A stretch of DNA of 64,000 nt. Origin: Ampelomyces quisqualis (lineage: Eukaryota > Ascomycota > Dothideomycetes > Pleosporales > Phaeosphaeriaceae). Positions 54,113 to 63,995 of the stretch are shown piece after piece. The notes below the pieces were generated by a model that saw only the letters and a list, made by a program, of their open reading frames with translations, ran no database searches and had not been told where the DNA came from. Each line of letters begins with the position of its first letter. The stretch's first letter is position 1. The position numbers and the translations under genes are program-made. The stretch is from NCBI GenBank assembly GCA_018398575.1, contig JAGTXZ010000020.1, forward strand, positions 1,054,001 through 1,118,000, written 5' to 3'.

Positions 54113-54889
54113 TCATCCCGGGTTGGTACATTCCAGTCGTGAGACAGGGCTTGATTCTAAATCGGCCAGTTCCCACCGGAAAGCGATCTTTGCGGCGTCA
54201 TCTGCCCGAGCCACTAGGAGGTTAACGAAGCTCGAATCAGGGTCTCTTCGGTAGGGCTCGACGCTTCCGATGTGATATCTCGGCCAGTCTCCGTATGAAG
54301 ACGAGCCGCAATCAGCACAGGTCACTCCGTAGAAGTCTAGTGTCGTGCCAGCCATTTCTGCGCGATGACTCAGCCCACATTCAGTACAGACATGACAGTA
54401 TCGTACCTCCTTTCCGGGAGCAGGTCGAGGAGCGCTAATCATACCGACCGGCCAGGGCGTAAGGACTTCTGAGCTGTGGCATTCAGAACACAACTGACGA
54501 TCGCAGTGGTCGCAGCGTAGATATTTGAAAGGAAATGGACCCTTCCAGTGGCGAAGTATGTTCTCATGGTGACAATGACAGCATATCCAGAGCCCATCGC
54601 CAATATCGACATCGGTCCTCAAAGCACGTAATGCTGGATATTTGTTTTCTAGGATGAGATAAGGTTCGGTTGGCAATTCGGCAGGCATGGCGAAACGTAG
54701 TGCATCTTTCACGCTTGTCGTACGCGAGTTGTCCCTTGACACTCTCGATTCGGGGGCTGTCAAAACGGAAAGCCTCGCGAGGTCGGTCGATGTTCGCGTG
54801 TCGAATTGCTCCGTCGTGGTGTTCAGTCTTGGGCTGAAGAAACCAGACATGCGGTGGGAGCTAAAGATGCTGCCATTGGCGTTTGGCAT
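54113..54889 (-). CDS. Double zinc-ribbon protein, paralog C
   Basis: Single exon, 258 aa, starting MPNANGSIFSSHRMSGFF. A Ser/Thr/Arg-rich N-terminus of about 90 residues, longer than in the other copies, precedes the first ribbon (CCHCHHENILRHWKGPFPFK, then LRCDHCDRQLCSECHSSEVLTP) and the second (YCHVCTECGLSHRAEM, then CADCGSSSYGDW and RYHIGSVEPYRRDP). All expected Cys are present in pairs. Closest to paralog B. No targeting signal is visible. Same strand and spacing of 1 to 1.5 kb as its relatives, the pattern of tandem duplication. Function not known. Confidence 0.8.
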   Translation of the reverse strand: MPNANGSIFSSHRMSGFFSPRLNTTTEQFDTRTSTDLARLSVLTAPESRVSRDNSRTTSVKDALRFAMPAELPTEPYLILENKYPALRALRTDVDIGDGLWICCHCHHENILRHWKGPFPFKYLRCDHCDRQLCSECHSSEVLTPWPVGMISAPRPAPGKEVRYCHVCTECGLSHRAEMAGTTLDFYGVTCADCGSSSYGDWPRYHIGSVEPYRRDPDSSFVNLLVARADDAAKIAFRWELADLESSPVSRLECTNPG

Positions 54890-55617
54890 TGTGAGTTCTC
54901 GCCGTCGAGCTTCCTGAGCAGAATGGGTGATAGTTTAGTTGACGTTGCTGTAAAGTGTTTGTGGAGGACTGTCTTGAGAAAGTGTTAAAAGCTGAGAGAG
55001 CGTGATTGGCCTCGTACTGGAGGTGAAGTCGCGGCTGCCTGCACCTTCCTGTTGCTATGGAGAGCGCGATAGGAAATTACGCTGACCTTCGCTTTCACCC
55101 ACATCTTCGTCTTGAAATGGACATTGTTGAGGAATCCAGAATACTTTTCCCTCTTCCAAGACGAATCATGGAAACCATTTCACAAGAGAAGCCTGCCAAC
55201 ATAGTAGCGGATGCTACGTGTGCATCAACTCATGGTCTACCATCTTGACGGCGTTGATCTGCAGAGCTTGCGATCCGTTTGCTATGAGTCGACATGGGTC
55301 GCGTTCGCTGGTCAGTGTTGACGCACAATGCGCCAACAAGCACAACGACTCATCATGCATGCTTTGCCGGGAATGCACGTGCAAGATGTTCCTGTAGCGT
55401 GCAGAGATGCATGGCCCAGCGCCTCGCGGGTACAGGGCTGTCACGTTGTGATGATTGTGGGACGGAGGCACTGAGGAAGTGTGGGTGAAGGGGAGATGGC
55501 ACCAATGGGGTCTCGGTGGTGACGCGATTGGCTGCAGCACTAGCTCAGCCCTACACAGGAAAGTGTCCTCAACTCTCGCGCGAGCAGCTACCTGAGCAAG
55601 TCACATCACAACTTCAC
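54890..55617. other. Divergent intergenic region
   Basis: Separates paralog C (minus) from the CAAX protease (plus); both promoters should lie here. ORFs at 55057-55540 have no family features. Confidence 0.5.
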
Positions 55618-57153
55618 ATGATGATTCAAGGTATCCTTCAGGTACGATGCTCCAGCTGCACGTCGTTTGCGTTGTCGAGCTGATCATTCCAAGCGCCTGG
55701 CACGGTGGCTAGATCGGCCGCTGTTTCCATGGAAGCGCCTCGTCGTCGGCTTCTCTCTCGCTGAGTTCGCTCTCGAAAACTGGCTCCTCTTCCGGCAGTA
55801 CCGCGTTCTTCAGCGCACCTCGGTCCCCAAAGCTCTCAACAAGGAAATCGACACGGAAACATTTGACAAGTCTCAGGTTTGTGAATTTGTCCAGTGCCCC
55901 TCATCTCACGCTCACACGCAGCAGGCATACGGTCGCGCCAAGGCCAAGTTCAGCTTCGTCTCCCAGATCTTCAACCAAATCAAGTCCCTCGCCGTTCTCT
56001 ACTTCAATGTCTATCCCATCGTCTGGGGCATCGCCGGTACCGTCGTTGCTCGCTTCGCGCCCGTGCGGTTCTCCGGCGAGATTACACAGTCCCTGCTGTT
56101 CATGTACATGCTAGGATGGATCGACCTCATCTACGGCCTGCCATTTTCATACTACCACTCCTTTGTTCTCGAGGAGAAGTTCGGCTTCAACAAGATGACT
56201 GTCAAGCTCTGGCTCACGGACATGGTCAAGGGTCAGGCTCTGGCTATCGCTTTCGGCATCCCCATTGGCAGCGCGTTCCTAGCGATCATTAACAAGACTG
56301 GCCAGGGATTCTTCTACTATCTCTGGATGTTCATGCTCGTCGTACAGGTGTCGGCTATGACCATCTACCCTATCCTGATCGTGCCGTTGTTTAACAAGCT
56401 CGAACCCCTCAAGCCTGGCAAGTTGAAGGAAAGCGTTGAGGCGCTTGCCTCAAAGCTCGAATTCCCTCTATCAGAACTACAAGTTATCGATGGTAGCAAA
56501 CGTAGCGCTCACAGTAACGCGTACTTCACCGGACTCCCCTGGATCGGCAAGAAGAAGATTGTCATCTTTGACACGCTGCTGGAGAAGAGCACAGAGAAGG
56601 AAGTGGAGGCTGTTCTGGCACACGAACTCGGACACTGGCAGATGAACCACACTTCGCGACTTCTCTTCATTAGCCAGGCGCATCTATTCTACATGTTCGC
56701 CTTGTTCTCGGTCTTCATCAACAACCGCTCGCTTTATGCCGACTTTGGTTTTGTCCAAGAACGGCCAACCATTGTTGGCTTCATCCTGTTCAACGAGATC
56801 CTGTCGCCCACCGACTCCATCGTCAAGCTTCTCTTGAACATCTGGACTCGCAAAATGGAGTACGAAGCTGGTATGTATCCCACGAGCCCTATTTCGACTC
56901 AAACTGACCCTGCACAGATGCTTTCGCCGTTGATCTCGGATACACCCGCGAGCTTGGTGCTTCTCTGATCAAGCTGCAGATCCAGAACTTGTCCAGCATG
57001 GACGCCGATTGGTTCTACTCTAGCTTCCACCACTCCCATCCCATCCTTACAGAGCGCCTGAAGGCCATGAATTGGACTGGCGACAAGAAGATTTCCGAGG
57101 CAAAGGCGGCGGACGAAGAAAAGCCCGTGAAGGCCGCGGATCGGGAGCTTTGA
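55618..57153 (+). CDS. ste24: CAAX prenyl protease 1 (Ste24)
   Basis: Zinc metalloprotease of the ER membrane that removes the AAX tripeptide from prenylated proteins and processes a-factor-type pheromones. Exons 55618-55630, 55680-55876, 55925-56870 and 56918-57153 give 463 aa (yeast 453). Landmarks: LDRPLFPWKRLV near the N-terminus, QAYGRAKAKFSF, DLIYGLPFSYYHSFVLEEKFGFN, SKRSAHSNAYFTGLPWIGKKKIVIFDTLL, the zinc site HELGHWQ, and FHHSHPILTERL at the C-terminus; seven or so hydrophobic helices. The first coding exon is only 13 nt (MMIQ plus one base); without it the frame has no ATG after the upstream TGA. The 55877-55924 intron is 48 nt and stop-free. Family certain; first exon inferred. Confidence 0.92.
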
Positions 57154-57333
57154 AACAACCCAGCAAGCGATGTGGCGGCGATATTTACAGTTGCTAATAT
57201 GGAGCGCCATATGATTGAAAGAATCACAGCTCGGGCGTTGGGCTGGGGTACGGTAGATGGCCATGAAAATAGAAATGCATCCCGTGTCCCGAACTTCGTG
57301 TAAGGTATGCCAATCGTCGTGATGGTTTCGCGA

Positions 57334-57960
57334 TCAGCCTTGCTTCGCCCTCTTCGCCTCGTTCTCGCGCCTGTACTGCCGGTCTCTCTCCTTTTTCGCC
57401 AGTCTCCTTGCTTCCTTGTCCGCCTTGCCCCCCACTTCCTGCTTTCTCTTCTTCTTACCAACGTTGTCCTGTGATCCACTGTTTGCCTGCGCATCGCCAG
57501 TAATCTGTACTTCTGGCTCCTCTCCGCCCTCTTGCACAAAGTTTGTCCGGTCTGAAATCTCGCCGACCTCGACGCCACCCTGATCGCGCTCGAACTGCTC
57601 GATCGGCTCCCAGTCGTCCGCGGTAGACTTTCTCTTCTTTCCACCTTTGTTGTATCTGCCAGCTCCAAAGCCATCCGCGGCATCTTCCTCACCTTGCTCT
57701 GGCTCGGGTGTCTTCTCAGGCTCGAGGAACTCCCCGCGCAGACCGGCAGCGACGCGGCGCAAGTTGTGCATCAGCACGCCTCCAGTGGGACCGCCGTGGG
57801 ACGAGAATGCTATGCCAGTGGGCGTGACTAGCGCATCGGGGTGGAGGTGTGGATGCAATTCGGAGTTGGTGAGATATGTTTGGAGCATGGCCGAGGCGTC
57901 TGTGATGGAGATGGGCGTGGATGAGACATGGCGGCTTGGTGGAGGAGCTTCAAGCGACAT
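57334..57960 (-). CDS. Lysine-rich protein, probably nuclear, function unknown
   Basis: Single exon, 208 aa from ATG 57960 (context GCAAACATGTCG). The N-terminal half looks like a small conserved domain: SITDASAMLQTYLTNSELHP, HLHPDALVTPTGIAFSSHGG, VLMHNLRRVAAGLRGEFL. The second half is acidic then strongly basic, with KKRKSTADDWEPIEQFERD and a Lys/Arg-rich tail (KKKRKQEVGGKADKEARRLA), which suggests nucleolar or nuclear localisation. I have seen such proteins only as conserved fungal hypotheticals. The frame is open about 70 codons upstream and part of that (SRTEVREAHLEFVKARAPKK) looks protein-like, so a longer form is possible. Divergent from bL34m, with 233 bp between the starts. Confidence 0.75.
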   Translation of the reverse strand: MSLEAPPPSRHVSSTPISITDASAMLQTYLTNSELHPHLHPDALVTPTGIAFSSHGGPTGGVLMHNLRRVAAGLRGEFLEPEKTPEPEQGEEDAADGFGAGRYNKGGKKRKSTADDWEPIEQFERDQGGVEVGEISDRTNFVQEGGEEPEVQITGDAQANSGSQDNVGKKKRKQEVGGKADKEARRLAKKERDRQYRRENEAKRAKQG

Positions 57961-58193
57961 GTTTGCGATATCGTAGCGGCGTCGGCTGCAGTGAGAAGAC
58001 CTGGTGTCGTGGTGAGGGGAGTTCGCGATGGCGGACTTGAATAGCTCGAACTTTTTCGGGGCACGGGCCTTCACGAATTCCAGATGAGCTTCGCGGACCT
58101 CCGTGCGAGACGGCTCATCCTCATTCGCGCTGCAATTCCTCCACGCCCATCTCGAGACCACAGAGGAGGCATCTAAACAATTGATTGTTCAGC

Positions 58194-58676
58194 ATGAACG
58201 CCTTTCGCTGTCTGAGGGCCGCTGCACGGCCAGCGACCAGCGCATCCACACTCCTCGGACCTTCTATCACACGCACAGCGGCACCACAACGGTATAGCGC
58301 TCTTTTCACGGCCTCTACCTCCCAATACTAACAGGAACACAGACTATCAATTCCTCTGCAACCCCGCGCCTTCTCTGTCCTCGCTCCACGCCGCCCAGTG
58401 CTCGCCCGCACATGCTCACCCTCCACCCTCCCCGCCCCAGGAACATCCACATCACTCCTCAGACCCTCGTCCGAAACGCTCGACCTCGCCGGGAAAATCT
58501 CGGCGCATCCGGGATTGGGCAGCATGCAGATCCGATGCGGTCCGAGAGATACGTACAACCCCAGCCATTTGGTGAGGAAGAGGAGACATGGGTTCTTGAG
58601 CAGGATTAGGACGAAGAAGGGGCGGAAGACGTTGATGAGGCGGATTAAGAAAGGGAGGTGGAACTTGAGTCACTAG
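58194..58676 (+). CDS. mrpl34: Mitochondrial large-subunit ribosomal protein bL34m
   Basis: Exons 58194-58291 and 58343-58676 give 143 aa. A long Arg/Ser/Ala presequence (MNAFRCLRAAARPATSASTL onward) precedes the short ribosomal domain TYNPSHLVRKRRHGFLSRI and KKGRKTLMRRIKKGRW, the universally conserved bL34 signature. The intron has a textbook TACTAACA branch site. The domain is at the very C-terminus as in other fungal bL34m proteins. The product is a structural part of the 54S mitochondrial subunit. Confidence 0.93.
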
Positions 58677-59423
58677 AATTTTTATGTGGGGGGATGGGCG
58701 TGGGGATGATGCATGTCTGAGCACGATGTGCGGAAATGTTCAGGCCATTTGTTGAAGTGTGGAGGACAAGAGCTCGGCAGCACGGTATTGCAACATTTTC
58801 TTTGTGCTATAAATTCGGCGGACAAGGAAGTGGACGGAGGGCTGCTGAAGCGAATTGTGCATGTGGGGCCCGAGATGGGCCAGCTGTAACTTTATTGTAC
58901 ATGGCATACACAAGGCATCATCACGAGATATGTAAGATCGACATAGAAGGGAATCGTACCGTTCATCTAACTCCTAGAACCTCGCTTTGCTGTGCGCGCC
59001 GCCTTTGTCGCGGCACCAATCTGATCCTGTGTTCAGAAGGTACCCGTTCGAACAACTTTTCGATGCAATTACTCCTGCTTCGTGACGCCCACTGCTGGGG
59101 ACATAGTGATCAAATCGACTGCTTACCATCCTGTCAGGATTTTCTGCACCGGTTGAATTAAGCTAGAACAGCCACAAAGCGACATGACTGGCGTGATATT
59201 GGGGTCCTCCAGTATCGGTCCTGTCCGCGAGAAACTATGCCACTCTCCTCGTCTTCTGGACAATTGCGATATCCTTCGAGGCGCAAGCGTGGATACCTTG
59301 GGGTCAGGCCAAAAGAATGTCAGGCAAGTTGATCTTTGAGCCAGCGTTGAGTTGAATCATCATAACGGTACGGAGTGTTGCCATATAATCAAACGAGTTT
59401 GCGTGCGGCGTGTTGTGCACACT
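58677..59423. other. Convergent intergenic region
   Basis: Between bL34m (plus) and the IMPACT-type gene (minus). An ORF of 141 codons at 58736-59161 begins just after the bL34m stop but shows no domain; it is more likely 3' sequence. Confidence 0.5.
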
Positions 59424-60260
59424 TCATTCTGGAGTCGACTGCGCCGCCTCTTTCCCCTTCCCCTTCTTTTGCTGCTCCTCGACCTCTTTCCGTGCATCTT
59501 CAGCGTCTTTCCACAGATCTTGAGTATCATCTTCAAGCGCTTCAACAAGCTTGAGCTCCTCTTCCACCTTGTCGATTTGCTTCAGAATAAATGCGATAGT
59601 CGCATCTCGCGCCTTGTCCACTCTCGACAACGCCTCCAGGGTCATCTTATCATACACCTGTGGTTTCTGGGGTGTCGGCGGCGCGACATCCTGATCCTCC
59701 AGTTTCGCCTTCTTCTCCGCCAGTAACTTTCTCAACGTGAAGATATTGAAGTCGCGCTCCTGCAGGTTCCTAACTAGTTCTTTCCGCTTCGCTTCATCGT
59801 CGAGTTTTTGCTTCTTGCCTGCGGCCTCCTTTTCGAGCTGGGTAGATGCGACTTTCCATTTCCGAATGGCTTCTTTCGCGCAGTTTTCTATGTGTGTGAA
59901 GCGGATGGGGCCGATATTTTGCCCGCCATACCAGCGTGCTACTATAACTACGCCCTCAGCTTGTGTGTCGTTGAGCACGTTCTGGAGCCGACCGCCTGCC
60001 CATTTCTCGCCGTCGTCATCGTGCCCTGACTCATAGAGGATTTTGGAAACAGGCATCAAAGATCTTTGCCGCGAGCGTTTTCGCCATGCGGCTATCTTAT
60101 GTGTTGCGGTCCTGAATTCTGGAAGTTGTTGTAGTGCTTTGGTGGAGAGGCTGGGAGAGAATGCGCCAATGAAGGAAGATGTTTGCTCGTCTATTTTGGT
60201 AGACCTGAAAACCGTAGGCAAAGCGCTTGGAGACGCCGAGCGCTCTCTCTTCAATGCCAT
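59424..60260 (-). CDS. IMPACT/UPF0029-domain protein with C-terminal coiled coil
   Basis: Single exon, 278 aa from ATG 60260 (MALKRERSASPSAL). Residues about 30 to 145 form an Impact N-terminal (UPF0029) domain: SSFIGAFSPSLSTKAL, ATHKIAAWR, ESGHDDDGEKWAGGRLQNVL and VVIVARWYGGQNIGPIRF. In Yih1/IMPACT this domain follows an RWD domain and the protein inhibits Gcn1-Gcn2 signalling. Here no RWD domain precedes it. The rest is a long charged helix (KEAAGKKQKLDDEAKRKELV, DKVEEELKLVEALEDDT), a coiled coil ending in a Lys/Glu-rich tail. The frame extends 60 codons upstream without family-like sequence. Link to translation control is only by family resemblance. Confidence 0.85.
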   Translation of the reverse strand: MALKRERSASPSALPTVFRSTKIDEQTSSFIGAFSPSLSTKALQQLPEFRTATHKIAAWRKRSRQRSLMPVSKILYESGHDDDGEKWAGGRLQNVLNDTQAEGVVIVARWYGGQNIGPIRFTHIENCAKEAIRKWKVASTQLEKEAAGKKQKLDDEAKRKELVRNLQERDFNIFTLRKLLAEKKAKLEDQDVAPPTPQKPQVYDKMTLEALSRVDKARDATIAFILKQIDKVEEELKLVEALEDDTQDLWKDAEDARKEVEEQQKKGKGKEAAQSTPE

Positions 60261-61324
60261 TATGGTTGTTCTTGAATGGAATGCGTACTGTCTTGCATGT
60301 ATGGTCAGGTGGTGGTTGGGAGGAGAGGTGTAGATGCAGGCAAGTCGAAGCGAGAGCATTCCTCTTTCGCGATTCCGAAAGGAAGTGGTGGCGGAACCAT
60401 CTTCCTCCATCATATTTAACATCCATCTTGTCCTGGCCAATCATTATGCGCACCCCTTGATACATGCACCGTAGCATGCTCAAGAAAGGAACTGTTTCGT
60501 TGAAGCAGAAGAAAAGACACATTTGACTCTTGATCCTGAAGCGGATTTTCACAAAGCTCGGAATGATATTTACATGTATCTTGCCTTGATGTGACAATAC
60601 ATGCACAACTCCCGCATCTCTAAGAAACTCTCCATATATTTCTAGTCACAAATTCGGGTATTTTGGGTCATGTCCGTCTTGAGGGCCTCCACTCTCACTG
60701 TGGGCCCGGCCGAACACTTCGCGCCTAGAAATTCACGCTTCCTTTTGCAGCGGAAGCAGACTCTTTTGGAACTCAAATCTTCTCTCACAATCAGACACAT
60801 TTCGGAATAGCTTTATTACTTGGGCATTCAGAAATCCCTGCAGATTTCTGCCGTTTGCGACCACTGCTCACCAGATTTCACCGCTCTGCTGGCGGAAAGG
60901 GACATACACAACACTGAGCTGTCGAGCACCAGATCTTTCACTTCTCATGGATCCACACTTACATACTAGCCGAGTCTTCTTGAAGCACAAGCTCTTTCCT
61001 AGCGCACCCTAGGATATAAAAGGTGCGCCAATCTGTCCGCCGTCGCCTTGCCTCTATCTCACTCATCAAGGATCAACTCGAGCGTGCGCATCCTCCAAGG
61101 CAAGTCTTCTCTTCTCTATCAATCAAAGTCACGTTTGAGAGCCGATTTCCAAACCCAAAAGCGGTATTGCGCCACGATTACGTCGTCAATTTCGCTGCGG
61201 AATCTACTCTATTCACGCCTCCATTGCGACATTCGATTCTCTTGCTCAACTTTTGTTTCCAGAGTTCTCATTTCGCCTTTCGCGACATCGAGCTAATACA
61301 ATCTTCTCTACCAGAAAAATCACC
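60261..61324. other. Divergent intergenic region with a TATA box
   Basis: Holds the promoters of the IMPACT-type gene (minus) and the gene at 61325 (plus). TATAAAAGG starts at 61015, about 300 bp before the plus-strand start codon, which implies a long 5' leader or an unseen upstream intron. The leader (61050-61320) is pyrimidine-rich. Confidence 0.55.
61015..61021 (+). promoter_or_regulatory. Candidate TATA box
   Basis: TATAAAA followed by GG, a near-consensus TATA element, in front of the gene beginning at 61325. The distance is larger than usual, consistent with a leader of about 270 nt. Confidence 0.5.
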
Positions 61325-62324
61325 ATGGGCCGCTTCGAAACACTCAATGCCGACACGCAGGATCTCGTCAACTGCCTCCTTCCCGCGTTGGCTGCTTCCT
61401 TCGGCCTCTCCGACCCCGTCGACATCATTCCCGAGGATATCCGCATGCGTGCTTGGGATTGTGAGCGGCGTGATCACATCAAAGATGAGACAGAGAATGA
61501 CCCGCGCAACTGGGGCGTCCAGTTCCTCAAGGACCTAAAGGCCATCTCCCGCCTCAAGAACGGCGATCTGGCACTCTTCCAAGCAGACCTGCGCGCAAAG
61601 GTGGCCTTGCATGAGCCCAAGCATCCATGGGCTCGTCTCAATGATATCCGCGAGATCAAGGACGAGTACGAGCACCCCAACCGCGCAAAGCCCGTGGTCG
61701 AAGACTCTCCCGGCACGTCATCGACCGACTCGTACCTTGAGGAGTTGCACGAGCCGGAGCTGCCTCCGGGAATGAAGAACGGCCGTAAGCGCTATCACGA
61801 GATTTACGAAGCTCGAGTCCAGCCAAAGCGCCGCAAGGGTAAGCACAGGAGGATCGATATCATGATATCTATTGCTAACGATTGTAGTGGCCCGCCTCCG
61901 CCGCAGCGAAGAAGGTGGCTTTCATCGCGTCGACAAGACAAAGCAACGCGCAAAAACTAGCGAGTCCGTAGAGCGCGGGAGTCCACACGGTAAGCGTCCA
62001 ACCGTTCGCCGTCCCAACAGGATCGTTGAGTCCGAAGGCGAGGAGTCTGTCGATTCTCGCAGCACGTCCTTCCTACCTCACCCGACTCCAGCTTACTCAA
62101 TGTCTCCTGCTCCCTTCCGTGTGCCTGCAACCATCGCCGCGGCCGTGGACAATTCTGATCAGCCCCTCGAAGTCCAGGAGATGGCGGCAGAGTTGGAGGT
62201 TGCAGAGGCTGAGCTCAACGCTGCTCGCCTGAGGCACAGTTACATCCGGGCTAAGAAGCAGGCTGAGGCGGAGGCCAAGTACGGTAGACCTGGAGCTGGA
62301 ATTGCTTCTCCCTCCTTCGACTAG
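61325..62324 (+). CDS. Unknown protein with basic centre and C-terminal helix
   Basis: Exons 61325-61838 and 61888-62324 give 316 aa; the ATG sits in CACCATGG. No family recognised. The N-terminal 100 residues are probably folded (FETLNADTQDLVNCLLPALA, DIIPEDIRMRAWDCERRD, RNWGVQFLKDLKAISRLKNG), followed by an acidic linker, a basic patch spanning the splice (VQPKRRK then VARLRRSEEG, KTKQRAKT, HGKRPTVRRPNR) and a C-terminal amphipathic helix (EVQEMAAELEVAEAELNAAR, IRAKKQAEAEAKYG). No signal peptide or membrane helix, so a nuclear or cytosolic location is likely. The intron has GCTAACG before the acceptor and keeps frame. Codon bias (C/G-ending codons) in the first exon supports a real gene. 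Confidence 0.75.
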
Positions 62325-62936
62325 GTAAGACGGGACAGTATGCGCTAGTGGATGAAGATTGAATAATGATCGGATCTTTGTTTGCGAATTTGGCGTTTGG
62401 ACGAGCTAGTCTTTTACTAGTATGCGCGAAGCATCTCCAGTGGAGAAGTTCATCTGGACAGTGACTTTGATTCATTCTTTGCCGCATATCTCGAAATACC
62501 AGGTTCTCTCCTCGTTGCCAAACAAATCAAGCTCAATGCTTTTAGCCGGTCGGCTTGAATGCCATTATAATCTCATCGGCTGTTAGCCTGTTAGTGCCTC
62601 GTCTCCGTGTCTGTGCCACCCGGTCTATAAGCGTGAAGACCTTCCAATGGATTGGCTGCATCGTGGTCTCCACAGCTGCTCTACTCACTAGACTTATCCA
62701 TCCACTCGTTGATCATACAATGCCACTTAGCGCTTGTTCATGGCATAGGGTATCGTCTCGTTCTTTCTTCATGTCAGAATCTTTGCCAATTAGTCTTCGT
62801 GTTAAAGATTCCAATGAAAATCCCTCCATGGTTATAGTCTCTCTATAACTCCGTACCCAAAAATATACAAGCAAATCAATGATGTTGGCGAGGCGAATTT
62901 GCGCTCATTTCAATACCTGGATGGTGCGCCGACAAC
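62325..62936. other. Convergent intergenic region
   Basis: No gene recognised; AT-rich. The plus-strand ORF at 62555-62848 does not look coding. Confidence 0.5.
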
Positions 62937-63871
62937 TCAGAAAAGTAGCCGCAGTTTCTTGCATGTTTCTCGGCCGGCGGTACACTCGTATTGTGCATTT
63001 GTGCGATGTTCTGTTCGTATCCGGCGGTTGGCTGATGAATGACCGTACGTGGGAGATGATGGATCCGCTTGAGCGACGGCAGGATATCGTCTGCGCCGCC
63101 ACATGAAAAAGACAATAGCTCTGATGAGCGCGAGACCTCCGACTAATCCACCGACAATGATTCCTATCGCGCCGCCGGAAAGGCTGCTGCTTGAGTCACC
63201 CCCAGAGGATGTGAAGCTGGCAGGGGAAGGAGTGTTCGTGCTGCTCGAAGCGCCACTTCTAGTGGAAGGTGCATTTGCGGAAGGCGATGTGAGCAATTGG
63301 GGAGCGGTGAGATTGATGCTGTAGGATGCTGCAGACAGTCTTGCGGCGCGGAGCGATTTGTATGTTTCGTTCATGCGAACATGGTCGCGACAAGGTTTGG
63401 CTCTATCCCCCAGCAGATATTGATCTGAGCTAGACATCATCAGCCTCTCCGAACGTAGGATTCACGGCTGATCCAGATAACAGAAGGATCACGACTGCTG
63501 AGCACCCGATGGCTTGCCATTGCCTCCGTCACATCCCACAGCTGACGTATGGCACACTTCATCTCTATTTCCGGGCAAATAGCAGTACCATATCTTCTAG
63601 GATTCGCTTCGCGCGAATATGACAGGTGATTTGCAAGAATAACCCATGTTCGGACATGATTGTGCATTTCACTTGGCCAGAAGAAGTCGGTATACTCCGC
63701 GGTGGCTATCGATGCGCCGAGCAGCGCGATCAAGATGCAGGCGATGACTGTCCGAAGCACGGCGATACAATCTTTTCGTGGTTCCCGGGGAAGATTCGTA
63801 CTTTCAGATGTCGAGGAGGGTGAAATCAGCATGCCGAAACGGCTTCGTCTGCCGTTTCGTACTCTGCCCAT
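62937..63871 (-). CDS. Tentative membrane protein, two ORFs possibly joined by a short intron
   Basis: Two minus-strand frames: 63871 leftward encodes a hydrophilic start, then a strong hydrophobic segment (IAVLRTVIACILIALLGASI) and about 90 further residues; the second, ending at 62937, encodes SINLTAPQLL, a Ser/Thr-rich stretch, and a glycine-rich membrane helix (GAIGIIVGGLVGGLALIRAI) followed by WRRRR, typical of fungal single-pass surface proteins. A 41-bp intron (63425-63465, donor GTGAAT, acceptor CTCAG) would join them in frame to 297 aa, but it is short and weak. They may instead be separate genes or a decayed one. No function is suggested. Confidence 0.35.
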
Positions 63872-63979
63872 GGATCATCGAACAGGCCCACCACTTTGCT
63901 ACCCGTTAAACGTATGGCCCCGAACTAGGTTAGATGCCCTGGACGTGAACTTGGGCTCGTGAGGCCAGTTGCCATGTGG

Positions 63980-63995
63980 TACTCCGTACGGAGTA
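63980..63995. repeat. 16-bp palindrome TACTCCGTACGGAGTA
   Basis: Perfect inverted repeat at the right edge of the window, made of two overlapping copies of the recurrent intergenic motif TACTCCGTA/TACGGAGTA. Confidence 0.85.

Noticed and set aside
58121..58309. Minus-strand ORF containing FRCLLCGLEMG as a possible first exon of the lysine-rich protein
   Set aside because: No usable donor after it; overlaps the bL34m presequence exon on the other strand, which is well supported.
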